Source of the DNA: Glandiceps talaboti | Lineage: Eukaryota > Hemichordata > Enteropneusta > Spengelidae | Reading direction: 5' to 3' | Assembly (NCBI RefSeq): GCF_964340395.1 | Contig: NC_135551.1 | Span: 11,278,379 to 11,342,378, forward strand | DNA: 64,000 nt | Notes under the pieces: model-generated | What the model saw: the letters and a program-made list of their open reading frames with translations, nothing else | Database searches by the model: none | Told to the model about the DNA's origin: nothing | Shown here: positions 26,242-40,748 of the stretch, one piece after another | Numbering within the stretch: position 1 is the first letter of the stretch | Layout of the letters: the number at the start of each line of letters is the position of its first letter | Made by a program: the position numbers and the translations under genes

Positions 26242-27898
26242 CTGTATGGGTAAAGGTGGAAGACAATGTTTAACTTTAGGTATTTAAACATCACACATAC
26301 TGTCACTCTAAGGGAGCGATCAGTTTTTACCGCTGGGGTGGCCCGGTGACTCTTTGTTCATGTTGTATTTAAACAGTCCACCCCTAATTAAACACATTAA
26401 CCCCCCCCACCCCATCTGTTGACAAGAAAAACTCTTTTTGTTCTGCAAAAGACACTATTTTCAAAGCATAATACGACACATTGCATAGTTAATTTTACAT
26501 GTTACATTTTCAGTAATTTTAAGTGTATCTAGTAAATTACTAACCAAAATCCATTGCTTCACATGTATAAAGCTATTTAGATAGGAACCCTATAAGAAGT
26601 ATGATTTTCTGTTCATGGACATACAGAATATTCATGACCAAAAGTTCTAGGATATCTCGTAGATCGAGTGAACTATTATTATTGATTAATTCAACTAATT
26701 ATCAAGTACAATAGTATAAATGGAGTTAATATACTTGTTAATATACGTGTTTGCCACATATTATTTCAAAGTGTCCTAAATTGGTTATGTTTGTGCACAA
26801 TTCAACATGTTCAGGTCAATGGAGGAACATATTTCTGAGCAAGTAAATCTTAAGATATTTCATTTCTTATGTGTTACATGTACAGCTACTACAAGATGAA
26901 ACAATGCAACTCATGGCCGGCAATAGCGAGAAGTCATTTCTATTCTAACAAATAACTTTTAAAGGTGGCCATGGTGCAGTGTTGTGACATCATACCATAT
27001 GAATTGGATGTGTCAAGAAATAGAGTTTATGTTATATTTGAATGTATATTTATTGCTATTTGTTTATGGTTTCTTTTATACACATACATTTTTTGATTTA
27101 ATAGCTCGCACAGTGCCCATGAGCGGCAGCATAGCAGCTCAATGACTAGTATGCATGCGCATCGTATATACTATGCGATGTTTTTTGTGGTGTTACCCAA
27201 GGATGCATTGTGGTACAGTGACTATGCATGCGCGTTCTATGTACGATGTGTAATCTCCACGCCAAGGGCACTAGCTATCTATGATATCATCGTGAGGCAG
27301 CCATTCACAAATGAATCTACCCACCTGTGCGAGCTTAGGGGCTTTGGCCTAGTTATGATAATAAAAGTATGGACATTTAAGTACAGGAGCGTGGCTCATG
27401 ATTTTGTTTAGTTGAAAACAAGGTGACCCCCCCCCCCTTTAATCGCTTTGTAAAAATAATGCCCCCCCCTCTTTGAGTCCCAAATTGAGGTGGCCCCCTT
27501 GATCCCCCCCAGCCGTAAAAACTGATCGCTCCTTAACACACACACACACACACATACATACATACATACATACATACATACATACATACATACATGAACA
27601 TTTCCTGTTGTAATGGGTCGTCAGACGTTTGTAAGCTTTTCTGAGATTTGAACTACAATATATACTTTATTATTCTTTTTCTGTTTATTATCTTTCTCAC
27701 GGAATGTGCATTTGTTGTTTTTATTTTAACCTCTCGGCACGCACTGACAATGTATTGATTCTTGTTGAAGGTGACATATAAGCCTGATGGGCAGTGAGAA
27801 ATTATCTCGCTATAACAAATGAATATACTATTACTCGGATAGCCACATCAATACAGAGAGGGTTTCTAAAATTATCCAACATTAAATTTCATCCTTAC

Positions 27899-28279
27899 CT
27901 CTCGGTACAGCCTCAATGTATGCGTCGAATCCACCTCTAGTAATGCTCTCATCTGAATGAAACGTAATCCAGATATTGAAGGAATCGGAAGTAGTAACAT
28001 AATCGGAAATATTGGTACCAGAGTGTCTTTCCAAAAGCTTTTCCTCAGAATGAGGTTGAAGACCCTTTCCAATTTCAACATAATCATAATCTTTTTCTGT
28101 GTCGAAGCTGTTGAAAATAACGTTCAATTGGCCATCGTCCTCTGTTGAGAAGGTCCATACACAGTACAGGAGAATGTTGTAGTTACGGGGATAATTTGGT
28201 GATGTGATATGTACCAATTCACCAATAGTAACATGGAATCCCTCGCCACAATTGCTTGAGGTTGGTGGAGAAATATTAT
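27899..28279 (-). CDS. CUB exon 5
   Basis: Differs at the start (NISPPTSSNCGEGF, losing the NSS sequon) and has SPNYPRNY rather than SPNFPRNY. The start matches CUB exon 9 rather than its neighbours. Confidence 0.85.
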
Positions 28280-28319
28280 CTACATGGATAAAGATGGAAG
28301 ACAATATTCAACTTTGCAC

Positions 28320-28381
<62 letters not shown>

Positions 28382-28728
28382 ACGTACGTACGTACATACA
28401 TACATACATACATACATACATACATACATACATACATACATACATACATACCTATTGGCCCATTCTGTCGGCCTGTTTGTCAGTATGTATATGTCTCTGT
28501 CTGTCTGTGTGTTCATGCCTCTCACATTTTCTCGAAAACGAGGTTTCGTCAATTTATTCAGTGTCGTAAATTCTAGAGTGTTCATCATTTCGAGAATGAT
28601 ATCCGTGCCCTCTGATTTCTATAATTTGCATATGGTGACTAGGCAATATCTCAATAATGACTAACAGAAATAATGCATTTCAAAGAACATATTTACGAAG
28701 TAAAAGACTATTCTCAGCGTGCATTTAC

Positions 28729-28773
28729 CTTCAAATGGTGACATAACATTAAATACAATAGCACATACTTACG
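28729..28773 (-). pseudogene. Mini exon of unit 5 with in-frame stop
   Basis: The codon CAA after the acceptor is TAA here (plus strand ACTTACGCT instead of ACTTGCGCT). If the mini exon were obligatory this unit would truncate the protein, so either it is skipped or it is not an exon. Confidence 0.5.
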
Positions 28774-29675
28774 CTAAAAGTAGTTGACACAAAATCATTT
28801 GATTATGCGATGTGTGTATATATGTCACACCCAATCTGTGAAATTGCCCAATTCATGAAATGGGTAGGTACTTTTACTCAGTTCATGAAATAGACAATGG
28901 TGTTGCCAAGGTGATGAAGTGGGTATGGTAAGCTATGCCCAGTACATGAAATGAGCAACTTTTATATGACACACACAAAAAAGAATAAGAATCAAACAAC
29001 TTTATTATGATGTACTTACAAACTCATCACTTCACAATTCTTATTTTATTATAATTCAGTGTAGCTTGTGTTTTTAATAAAGTTCGATAATCTATCTATC
29101 TATCTATCTAATAAATTTATAAAAAAATCAACACCTCAGTTCAAAACTTTTGTCCCATTAATTTAATTTGGTCCCTTTAAGATCGTGATCTATAATCTCA
29201 TTTGCATAAGGTTCAACATTCCATGAACTGGGCAAAGTTGCATGCACATTTCATGAAATGGGCAGTTTAACGGATTGGGTGTAACAATCATTAGAACACC
29301 AAGCCTTGTGTCGGTAAAGGGGTGAAATGTGATCATCAAACTCACAACCATAATAATATACTTACTTATGTCAAATGCGGATTTACATAGGCAGCCCCAA
29401 ATTTGAGGATAAAATCACATAGCAGTTGAATATGTAAATTACACTTTAGTGCTTCTGATTAGCTAGAATACCCTTTATATCTTATAACTTGCAATCTTCT
29501 CTGACTAGCTATCATTCTCTATTTTTTTCAATGTTAATTTCAAACCCCATATCCATAAAATCTTAGTACTAGTGACTGACACCAGTCCCCAAGGTGAGTA
29601 CTAATGATCTGTGTCTGTCTGTTCGTCTTTCAGTCTGTCGGTGTAATTTCTCTAAAACTAAATGTTCATACTCAC

Positions 29676-29741
29676 AAAAGGTCTGGTTAAAATCGATTTC
29701 GGTGTAATTTGATGTATATGGATAATATGCAGTTGACTGCT
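29676..29741 (-). CDS. Linker exon 5
   Basis: 66-nt phase 1-1 spacer, splice sites intact. Confidence 0.6.
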
Positions 29742-29846
29742 CTGTAAACAGAAAGGAGAATGAGAGTCAGGTATACATGTAAATATGTTATCAATTAGCC
29801 AAAGGCAATTATATAGACACATATTACAGAAAACAGACAGACAGAC

Positions 29847-29879
<33 letters not shown>

Positions 29880-29908
29880 TAGTGTGATAATGGAACCACC
29901 CCACGCAT

Positions 29909-30003
29909 TTGGGAGAAATTTGGTGGCGCTATATGCACCCATTCACCAACAGTAACATGGAATCCCTCGCCCCAATTGCTTGGGGTTGTTTGAGAAATAT
30001 CAT
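29909..30003 (-). pseudogene. Truncated CUB exon, unit 5
   Basis: As in unit 4, the Cys codon is changed (plus-strand GCCCCAATT gives Trp), with homology ending after PNFSQ-like wording. Confidence 0.7.
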
Positions 30004-31739
30004 CTGTATGGGTAAAGGTGGAAGAAAATGTTTAACTTTAGGTATTTAAACATCACACATATACTGTCACTCTAAGGGAGCGATCAGTTTTTACGGCTGG
30101 GGTGGCCCGGTGACTTTTTGTTCATGTTGTATTTAAACAGTCCACCCCTAATTAAACACAATGACCCCCCACCCCATCTGTTGACAAGAAAAAACTCTTT
30201 TTGTTCTGCAAAAGACACTATTTTCAAAGCATAATACCACACATTGCATAGTTAATTTTACATGTTACATTTTCAGTAATTTTAAGTGTATCTAGTAAAT
30301 TACTAACCAAAATCCATTGCTTCACATGTATAAAGCTATTTAGATAGGAACCCTATAAGAAGTATGATTTTCTGTTCATGGACTTACAGAATATTCATGA
30401 CCAAAAGTTCTAGGATATCTCTTAGATTGAGTGAACTATTATTATTGATTAATTCAGCTAATTATCAAGTACAATATTATAAATGGAGTTAATATACTTG
30501 TTAATATACGTGTTTGCCACATATTATTTCAGAGTGTCCTAAATTTGTTATGTTTGTGCACAATTCAACATGTTCAGGTCAATGGAGGAACATATTTCTG
30601 AGCAAGTAAATCTTAAGATATTTCATTTCTTATGTGTTACATGTACAGCTACTACAAGATGAAACAATGCAACTCATGGCCGGCAATAGCGAGAAGTCAT
30701 TTCTATTCTAACAAATAACTTTTAAAGGTTGCCATGGTGCAGTGTTGTGACATCATACCATATGAATTGGATGTATCAAGAAATAGAGTTTATGTTATAT
30801 TTGAATGTATATTTATCGCTATTTGTTTATGGTTTCTTTTATACACATACATTTTTTGGTTTAATAGCTCGCACAGTGCCCATGAGCGGCAGCATAGCAG
30901 CTCAATGACTAGTATGCATGTGATTCCTATATACTATGCGATGTTTTTTGTGGTGTTACCCAAGGATGCATTGTGGTACAATGACTATGCATGCGCGTTC
31001 TATGTACTATGTGCAATCTCCATGACAAGGGCACTATCTATGATACCATCATGAGGCAGCCATTCACAAATGAATCTACCCACCTGTGCGAGCTTAGGGG
31101 CTTTGGCCTAGTTATGATAATAAATGTATGGACATTTAAGTACAGGAGCGTGGCTCATGATTTTGTTTAGTTGAAAACAAGGTGACCCCCCCCCCCTTTA
31201 ATCGCTGTGTAAAAATAATGCCCCCCCTTCTTTGAGTCCCAAATTGAGGTGGCCCCCCTCATCCCCGCCCCAGCCATAAAAACTAATCGCTCCTTAACAC
31301 ACACACATACATGCATACATACATACATACATACATACATACATACATGCACACACACACACACACACACACACAGACATACATACATACATACATACAT
31401 ACATACATACATACATACATACATACATACATACATGAAAATTTCCTGTTGTAATGGGTCGTTAGAAGTTTGTAAGCTTTTCTGAGATTTGAACTACAAT
31501 ATATACTTTATTATTCTTTTTCTGTTTATTATCTTTCTCACGGAATGTGCATTTGTTGTTTTTATTTTAACCTCTCGGCACGCACTGACAATGTATTGAT
31601 TCTTGTTGAAGGTGACATATAAGCCTGATGGGCAGTGAGAAATTATCTCGCTATAACAAATGAATATACTATTACTCGGATAGCCACATCAATACAGAGA
31701 GGGTTTCAAAAATTATCCAACATTAAATTTCATCCTTAC

Positions 31740-32120
31740 CTCTCGGTACAGCCTCAATGTATGCGTCGAATCCACCTCTAGTAATGCTCCCATCTGAATG
31801 AAACGTAATCCAGATATTGAAGGAATCGGAAGTAGTAACATAATCGGAAATATTGGTACCAGAGTGTCTTTCCAAAAGCTTTTCCTCAGAATGAGGTTGA
31901 AGACCCTTTCCAATTTCAACATAATCATAATCTTTTTCTGTGTCGAAGCTGTTGAAAATAACGTTCAATTGGCCATCGTCCTCTGTTGAGAAGGTCCATA
32001 CACAGTACAGGAAAATGTTGTAGTTACGGGGAAAATTTGGTGATGTGATATGTACCAATTCACCAATAGTAACATGGAATCCCTCGCCACAATTGCTTGA
32101 GTTTGGTTGAGAAATATTAT
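31740..32120 (-). CDS. CUB exon 6
   Basis: Carries FLYCVWTF (Phe for Leu) and FHSDGSITR (Gly for Glu after the calcium-site Asp), both shared with CUB exons 7 and 8. Confidence 0.85.
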
Positions 32121-32160
32121 CTACATGGATGAAGATGGAAGACAACATTTACCTTTGCAC

Positions 32161-32209
<49 letters not shown>

Positions 32210-32297
32210 TACATACATACATACATACATACATACATGCATGCATGCATGCATGCATGCATGCATGCATACATACATACATACATACATACATACA

Positions 32298-32329
<32 letters not shown>

Positions 32330-32362
32330 CACATACACACATACATACATACATACATACAT

Positions 32363-32397
<35 letters not shown>

Positions 32398-33513
32398 TAC
32401 ATACATACATACATACATACATACATACATACATACATACATACATACATACATACATACATACATACCTATTTGCCCGTTCTGTCGGCCTGTTTGTCAG
32501 TATATATATATCACTGTCTGTCTGTGTGTTCATGCCTCTCACATTTTCTCGAAAACGAGGTTTCGTCAATTTATTCAGTGTCGTAAATTCTAGAGTGTTC
32601 ATCATTTCGAGAATGATATCCGTGCCCTCTGATTTCGATAATTTGCATATGGTGACTAGGCAATATCTCAATAATGACTAACAGAAATAATGCATTTCAA
32701 AGAACATATTTACGAAGTAAAAGACTGTTATCAGCGTGCATTTACCTTCAAATGGTGACATAAGATTAAATACAATAGCACATACTTGCGCTAAAAGTAG
32801 TTGACACAAAATCATTTGATTACGCGATTTGTGTATATATGTTACACCCAATCTGTGAAATTGCCCAATTCATGAAATGGGTAGGTACTTTTACTCAGTT
32901 CATGAAATAGGCAATCGTGTTGCCAAGGTGATGAAGTGGGTATGGTAAGCTATGCCCAGTACATGAAATGAGCATCTTTTATAGGACACACACAAAAAAG
33001 AATAAGAATCAAACAACTTTATTATGATGTACTTACAAACTCATCACTTCACAATTCTTATTTTATTATAATTCATTGTAGCTTGTGTTTTTAATAAAGT
33101 TCGATAATCAACACCTCAGTTCAAAACTCTTGCCCCATAAATTTAATTTGGTCCCTTTAAGATCGTAATCTATACTCTCATTTGCATAAGGTTCACCATT
33201 CCATGAACTGGGCAAAGTTGCATGCACATTTCATGAATTTGGCAGTTTAACGGAGTGGGTGTAACATATATATATATAGCAGTTGAATATGTAAATTAGA
33301 CTTTAGTGCTTCTGATTAGCTAGAATACCCTTTATATCTCTGACTAGCTATCATTCTCTATTTTTTCAATGTTAATTTCAAACCCCATATCCATAAAATC
33401 TTAGTACTAGTGACTGACACCAGTCCCTTAGGTGAGTGCTAATGATCTGTGTCTGTCTGTTCGTCTTTCAGTCTGTCGGTGTAATTTCTCTAAAACTAAA
33501 TGTTCATACTCAC

Positions 33514-33579
33514 AAAAGGTCTGGTTAAAATCGATTTCGGTGTAATTTGATGTATATGGATAATATGCAGTTGACTGCT
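33514..33579 (-). CDS. Linker exon 6
   Basis: Acceptor reads CTCTTTACAG; frame unchanged. Confidence 0.6.
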
Positions 33580-33742
33580 CTGTAAAGAGAAAGGAGAATA
33601 AGAGTCATGTATACATGTAAATATGTTATCAATTAGCCAAAAGCAATTATATAGACACATATTACAGAAAACAGACAGACAGACAGACAGACAGATAGAC
33701 AAACAAACAGACATGGTGTGATAATGGAACCACCCCACGCAT

Positions 33743-33837
33743 TTGGGAGAAATGTGGTGGCGCTATATGCACCAATTCACCAACAATAACATTGAATCCC
33801 TCGCCACAATTGCTTGGGGTTGTTTGAGAAATATCAT
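33743..33837 (-). pseudogene. Truncated CUB exon, unit 6
   Basis: Reads DDISQTTPSNCGEGF then NVIVGELVHIA, with the first Cys kept and an intact CAG acceptor, but no donor. Confidence 0.75.
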
Positions 33838-35237
33838 CTGTATGGGTAAAGGTGGAAGACAATGTTTAACTTTAGGTATTTAAACATCACACATACTGTC
33901 ACTCTAAGGGAGCGATCAGTTTTTACGGCTGGGATGGCTCGGTGACTTTTTGTTCATGTTGTATTTAAACAGTCCACCCCTCCGACAAATAAATAAACAC
34001 AATGACCCCCCACCCCATTTGTTGACAAGAAAAACTCTTTTTGTTCTGCACAATTCAACATGTTCAGGTCAATGGAGGAACATATTTCTGAGCAAGTAAA
34101 TCTTAAGATATTTCATTTCGTATGTGTTACATGTACAGCTACTACAAGATGAAACAATGCAACTCATGGCCGGCAATAGCGAGAAGTCATTTCTATTCTA
34201 ACAAATAACTTTTAAAGGTTGCCATGGTGCAGTGTTGTGACATCATACCATATGAATTGGATGTATCAAGAAATAGAGTTTATGTTATATTTGAATGTAT
34301 ATTTATCGCTATTTGTTTATGGTTTCTTTTATACACATACATTTTTTGGTTTAATAGCTCGCACAGTGCCCATGAGCGGCAGCATAGCAGCTCAATGACT
34401 AGTATGCATGTGATTCCTATATACTATGCGATGTTTTTTGTGGTGTTACCCAAGGATGCATTGTGGTACAATGACTATGCATGCGCGTTCTATGTACTAT
34501 GTGCAATCTCCATGACAAGGGCACTATCTATGATACCATCATGAGGCAGCCATTCACAAATGAATCTACCCACCTGTGCGAGCTTAGGGGCTTTGGCCTA
34601 GTTATGATAATAAATGTATGGACATTTAAGTACAGGAGCGTGGCTCATGATTTTGTTTAGTTGAAAACAAGGTGACCCCCCCCCCCTTTAATCGCTGTGT
34701 AAAAATAATGCCCCCCCTTCTTTGAGTCCCAAATTGAGGTGGCCCCCCTCATCCCCCCCCCAGCCATAAAAACTAATCGCTCCTTAACACACACACATAC
34801 ATGCATACATACATACATACATACATACATACATACATGCACACACACACACACACATACATACATACATACATACATACATACATACATACATACATAC
34901 ATACATACATACATACATACATACATACATACATGAAAATTTCCTGTTGTAATGGGTCGTTAGAAGTTTGTAAGCTTTTCTGAGATTTGAACTACAATAT
35001 ATACTTTATTATTCTTTTTCTGTTTATTATCTTTCTCACGGAATGTGCATTTGTTGTTTTTATTTTAACCTCTCGGCACGCACTGACAATGTATTGATTC
35101 TTGTTGAAGGTGACATATAAGCCTGATGGGCAGTGAGAAATTATCTCGCTATAACAAATGAATATACTATTACTCGGATAGCCACATCAATACAGAGAGG
35201 GTTTCAAAAATTATCCAACATTAAATTTCATCCTTAC

Positions 35238-35618
35238 CTCTCGGTACAGCCTCAATGTATGCGTCGAATCCACCTCTAGTAATGCTCCCATCTGAATGAA
35301 ACGTAATCCAGATATTGAAGGAATCGGAAGTAGTAACATAATCGGAAATATTGGTACCAGAGTGTCTTTCCAAAAGCTTTTCCTCAGAATGAGGTTGAAG
35401 ACCCTTTCCAATTTCAACATAATCATAATCTTTTTCTGTGTCGAAGCTGTTGAAAATAACGTTCAATTGGCCATCGTCCTCTGTTGAGAAGGTCCATACA
35501 CAGTACAGGAAAATGTTGTAGTTACGGGGAAAATTTGGTGATGTGATATGTACCAATTCACCAATAGTAACATGGAATCCCTCGCCACAATTGCTTGAGT
35601 TTGGTTGAGAAATATTAT
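35238..35618 (-). CDS. CUB exon 7
   Basis: The protein is the same as CUB exon 6 throughout (FLYC, DGSITR). Confidence 0.85.
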
Positions 35619-35658
35619 CTACATGGATGAAGATGGAAGACAACATTTACCTTTGCAC

Positions 35659-35711
<53 letters not shown>

Positions 35712-35787
35712 TACATACATACATACATACATGCATGCATGCATGCATGCATGCATGCATACATACATACATACATACATACATACA

Positions 35788-35819
<32 letters not shown>

Positions 35820-36957
35820 CACATACACACACATACATACATACATACATACATACATACATACATACATACATACATACATACATACATACATACATAC
35901 ATACATACATACCTATTTGCCCGTTCTGTCGGCCTGTTTGTCAGTATATATATATCACTGTCTGTCTGTGTGTTCATGCCTCTCACATTTTCTCGAAAAC
36001 GAGGTTTCGTCAATTTATTCAGTGTCGTAAATTCTAGAGTGTTCATCATTTCGAGAATGATATCCGTGCCATCTGATTTCGATAATTTGCATATGGTGAC
36101 TAGGCAATATCTCAATAATGACTAACAGAAATAATGCATTTCAAAGAACATATTTACGAAGTAAAAGACTGTTATCAGCGTGCATTTACCTTCAAATGGT
36201 GACATAAGATTAAATACAATAGCACATACTTGCGCTAAAAGTAGTTGACACAAAATCATTTGATTACGCGATTTGTGTATATATGTTACACCCAATCTGT
36301 GAAATTGCCCAATTCATGAAATGGGTAGGTAATTTTACTCAGTTCATGAAATAGGCAATCGTGTTGCCAAGGTGATGAAGTGGGTATGGTAAGCTATGCC
36401 CAGTACATGAAATGAGCATCTTTTATAGGACACACACAAAAAAGAATAAGAATCAAACAACTTTATTATGATGTACTTACAAACTCATCACTTCACAATT
36501 CTTATTTTATTATAATTCATTGTAGCTTGTGTTTTTAATAAAGTTCGATAATCAACACCTCAGTTCAAAACTCTTGCCCCATAAATTTAATTTGGTCCCT
36601 TTAAGATCGTAATCTATACTCTCATTTGCATAAGGTTCACCATTCCATGAACTGGGCAAAGTTGCATGCACATTTCATGAATTTGGCAGTTTAACGGATT
36701 GGGTGTAACATATATATATATAGCAGTTGAATATGTAAATTAGACTTTAGTGCTTCTGATTAGCTAGAATACCCTTTATATCTCTGACTAGCTATCATTC
36801 TCTATTTTTTCAATGTTAATTTCAAACCCCATATCCATAAAATCTTAGTACTAGTGACTGGCACCAGTCCCTTAGGTGAGTGCTAATGATCTGTGTCTGT
36901 CTGTTCGTCTTTCAGTCTGTCGGTGTAATTTCTCTAAAACTAAATGTTCATACTCAC

Positions 36958-37023
36958 AAAAGGTCTGGTTAAAATCGATTTCGGTGTAATTTGATGTATA
37001 TGGATAATATGCAGTTGACTGCT
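36958..37023 (-). CDS. Linker exon 7
   Basis: The acceptor is altered from ACAG to AAAG (plus strand CTCTTTAAAG). It remains an AG but is weaker than in other units. Confidence 0.5.
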
Positions 37024-37190
37024 CTTTAAAGAGAAAGGAGAATAAGAGTCATGTATACATGTAAATATGTTATCAATTAGCCAAAAGCAATTATATAGAC
37101 ACATATTACAGAAAACAGACAGACAGACAGACAGACAGACAGATAGACAAACAAACAGACATGGTGTGATAATGGAACCACCCCACGCAT

Positions 37191-37285
37191 TTGGGAGAAA
37201 TGTGGTGGCGCTATATGCACCAATTCACCAACAATAACATTGAATCCCTCGCCACAATTGCTTGGGGTTGTTTGAGAAATATCAT
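37191..37285 (-). pseudogene. Truncated CUB exon, unit 7
   Basis: Same reading as the unit 6 copy. Confidence 0.75.
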
Positions 37286-38690
37286 CTGTATGGGTAAAGG
37301 TGGAAGACAATGTTTAACTTTAGGTATTTAAACATCACACATACTGTCACTCTAAGGGAGCGATCAGTTTTTACGGCTGGGATGGCTCGGTGACTTTTTG
37401 TTCATGTTGTATTTAAACAGTCCACCCCTCCGACAAATAAATAAACACAATGACCCCCCACCCCATTTGTTGACAAGAAAAACTCTTTTTGTTCTGCACA
37501 ATTCAACATGTTCAGGTCAATGGAGGAACATATTTCTGAGCAAGTAAATCTTAAGATATTTCATTTCGTATGTGTTACATGTACAGCTACTACAAGATGA
37601 AACAATGCAACTCATGGCCGGCAATAGCGAGAAGTCATTTCTATTCTAACAAATAACTTTTAAAGGTTGCCATGGTGCAGTGTTGTGACATCATACCATA
37701 TGAATTGGATGTATCAAGAAATAGAGTTTATGTTATATTTGAATGTATATTTATCGCTATTTGTTTATGGTTTCTTTTATACACATACATTTTTTGGTTT
37801 AATAGCTCGCACAGTGCCCATGAGCGGCAGCATAGCAGCTCAATGACTAGTATGCATGTGATTCCTATATACTATGCGATGTTTTTTGTGGTGTTACCCA
37901 AGGATGCATTGTGGTACAATGACTATGCATGCGCGTTCTATGTACTATGTGCAATCTCCATGACAAGGGCACTATCTATGATACCATCATGAGGCAGCCA
38001 TTCACAAATGAATCTACCCACCTGTGCGAGCTTAGGGGCTTTGGCCTAGTTATGATAATAAATGTATGGACATTTAAGTACAGGAGCGTGGCTCATGATT
38101 TTGTTTAGTTGAAAACAAGGTGACCCCCCCCCCCCTTTAATCGCTGTGTAAAAATAATGCCCCCCCTTCTTTGAGTCCCAAATTGAGGTGGCCCCCCTCA
38201 TCCCCCCCCCAGCCATAAAAACTAATCGCTCCTTAACACACACACATACATGCATACATACATACATATATACATACATACATACATGCACACACACACA
38301 CACACACACATACATACATACATACATACATACATACATACATACATACATACATACATACATACATACATACATACATACATACATGAAAATTTCCTGT
38401 TGTAATGGGTCGTTAGAAGTTTGTAAGCTTTTCTGAGATTTGAACTACAATATATACTTTATTATTCTTTTTCTGTTTATTATCTTTCTCACGGAATGTG
38501 CATTTGTTGTTTTTATTTTAACCTCTCGGCACGCACTGACAATGTATTGATTCTTGTTGAAGGTGACATATAAGCCTGATGGGCAGTGAGAAATTATCTC
38601 GCTATAACAAATGAATATACTATTACTCGGATAGCCACATCAATACAGAGAGGGTTTCAAAAATTATCCAACATTAAATTTCATCCTTAC

Positions 38691-39071
38691 CTCTCGGTAC
38701 AGCCTCAATGTATGCGTCGAATCCACCTCTAGTAATGCTCCCATCTGAATGAAACGTAATCCAGATATTGAAGGAATCGGAAGTAGTAACATAATCGGAA
38801 ATATTGGTACCAGAGTGTCTTTCCAAAAGCTTTTCCTCAGAATGAGGTTGAAGACCCTTTCCAATTTCAACATAATCATAATCTTTTTCTGTGTCGAAGC
38901 TGTTGAAAATAACGTTCAATTGGCCATCGTCCTCTGTTGAGAAGGTCCATACACAGTACAGGAAAATGTTGTAGTTACGGGGAAAATTTGGTGATGTGAT
39001 ATGTACCAATTCACCAATAGTAACATGGAATCCCTCGCCACAATTGCTTGAGTTTGGTTGAGAAATATTAT
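38691..39071 (-). CDS. CUB exon 8
   Basis: Same protein as CUB exons 6 and 7. Confidence 0.85.
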
Positions 39072-39111
39072 CTACATGGATGAAGATGGAAGACAACATT
39101 TACCTTTGCAC

Positions 39112-39166
<55 letters not shown>

Positions 39167-39250
39167 TACATACATACATACATACATACATACATACATA
39201 CATGCATGCATGCATGCATGCATGCATGCATACATACATACATACATACA

Positions 39251-39282
<32 letters not shown>

Positions 39283-40248
39283 CACATACACACACATACA
39301 TACATACATACATACATACATACATACATACATACATACATACACACACACACATACATACATACATACATACATACATACATACATACCTATTTGCCCG
39401 TTCTGTCGGCCTGTTTGTCAGTATATATATATCACTGTCTGTCTGTGTGTTCATGCCTCTCACATTTTCTCGAAAACGAGGTTTCGTCAATTTATTCAGT
39501 GTCGTAAATTCTAGAGTGTTCATCATTTCGAGAATGATATCCGTGCCCTCTGATTTCGATAATTTGCATATGGTGACTAGGCAATATCTCAATAATGACT
39601 AACAGAAATAATGCATTTCAAAGAACATATTTACGAAGTAAAAGACTGTTATCAGCGTGCATTTACCTTCAAATGGTGACATAAGATTAAATACAATAGC
39701 ACATACTTGCGCTAAAAGTAGTTGACACAAAATCATTTGATTACGCGATTTGTGTATATATGTTACACCCAATCTGTGAAATTGCCCAATTCATGAAATG
39801 GGTAGGTAATTTTACTCAGTTCATGAAATAGGCAATCGTGTTGCCAAGGTGATGAAGTGGGTATGGTAAGCTATGCCCAGTACATGAAATGAGCATCTTT
39901 TATAGGACACACACAAAAAAGAATAAGAATCGAACAACTTTATTATGATCTACTTACAAACTCATCACTTCACAATTCTTATTTTATTATAATTCAGTGT
40001 AGCTTGCGTTTTTAATAAAGTTCGATAATCAACACATCAGTTCAAAACTCTTGCCCCATCAATTTAATTTGGTCCCTTTAAGATCGTAATCTATACTATC
40101 ATTTGCATAAGGTTCACCATTCCATGAACTGGGCAAAGTTGCATGCACATTTCATGAATTGGGCAGTTTAACGGATTGGGTGTAATATATATATAAGCTC
40201 TTTTAGTCTGTCGGTGTAATTTCTCTGACACTAAATGTTCATACTCAC

Positions 40249-40314
40249 AAAAGGTCTGGTTAAAATCGATTTCGGTGTAATTTGATGTATATGGATAATA
40301 TGCAGTTGACTGCT
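40249..40314 (-). CDS. Linker exon 8
   Basis: 66-nt phase 1-1 spacer, splice sites intact. Confidence 0.6.
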
Positions 40315-40405
40315 CTGTAAACAGAAAGGAGAATGAGAGTCATGTATACATGTAAATATGTTATCAATTAGCCAAAAGCAATTACATAGACACATATTAC
40401 AGAAA

Positions 40406-40618
<213 letters not shown>

Positions 40619-40653
40619 TTTCTATGGTGTGGTAATGGAACCACCCCACGCAT

Positions 40654-40748
40654 TTGGGAGAAATTTAGTGGCGCTATATGCACCAATTCACCAACAGTAA
40701 CATGGAATCCCTCGCCACAATTGCTTGGGGTTGTTTGAGAAATATCAT
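40654..40748 (-). pseudogene. Truncated CUB exon, unit 8
   Basis: Reads DDISQTTPSNCGEGF and HVTVGELVHIA like the unit 1 copy. Acceptor intact, no donor. Confidence 0.75.

Larger units (their letters stand above)
23837..27593 (-). repeat. Array unit 4
   Basis: Holds CUB exon 24141-24521, mini exon 24971-25015, linker exon 25918-25983, truncated CUB about 26147-26241, and MITE-like element 26312-27533. Shares with unit 5 a TCTA insertion near 25335, a deletion just after the first MITE, and a 30-bp segment (CCATTGCTTCACATG region near 26551). Confidence 0.9.
27594..31435 (-). repeat. Array unit 5
   Basis: Holds CUB exon 27899-28279, mini exon 28729-28773 with an in-frame stop, linker exon 29676-29741, truncated CUB about 29909-30003, and MITE-like element 30076-31294. 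Confidence 0.9.
31436..34932 (-). repeat. Array unit 6
   Basis: Holds CUB exon 31740-32120, a long CACA/CATA/CATG tract 32165-32468, mini exon 32746-32790, linker exon 33514-33579, truncated CUB about 33743-33837, and an internally deleted MITE-like element 33908-34784. Nearly identical to units 7 and 8. Confidence 0.9.
34933..38387 (-). repeat. Array unit 7
   Basis: Holds CUB exon 35238-35618, mini exon 36190-36234, linker exon 36958-37023, truncated CUB about 37191-37285, and MITE-like element 37356-38234. Differs from unit 6 mainly in microsatellite length. Confidence 0.9.

Noticed and set aside
30734-31054. 106-residue open frame on the plus strand, repeated at 34224, 37672 and 41134
   Set aside because: It lies inside the MITE-like element, is copied only because the unit is copied, resembles no protein I know, and is broken in the other units.
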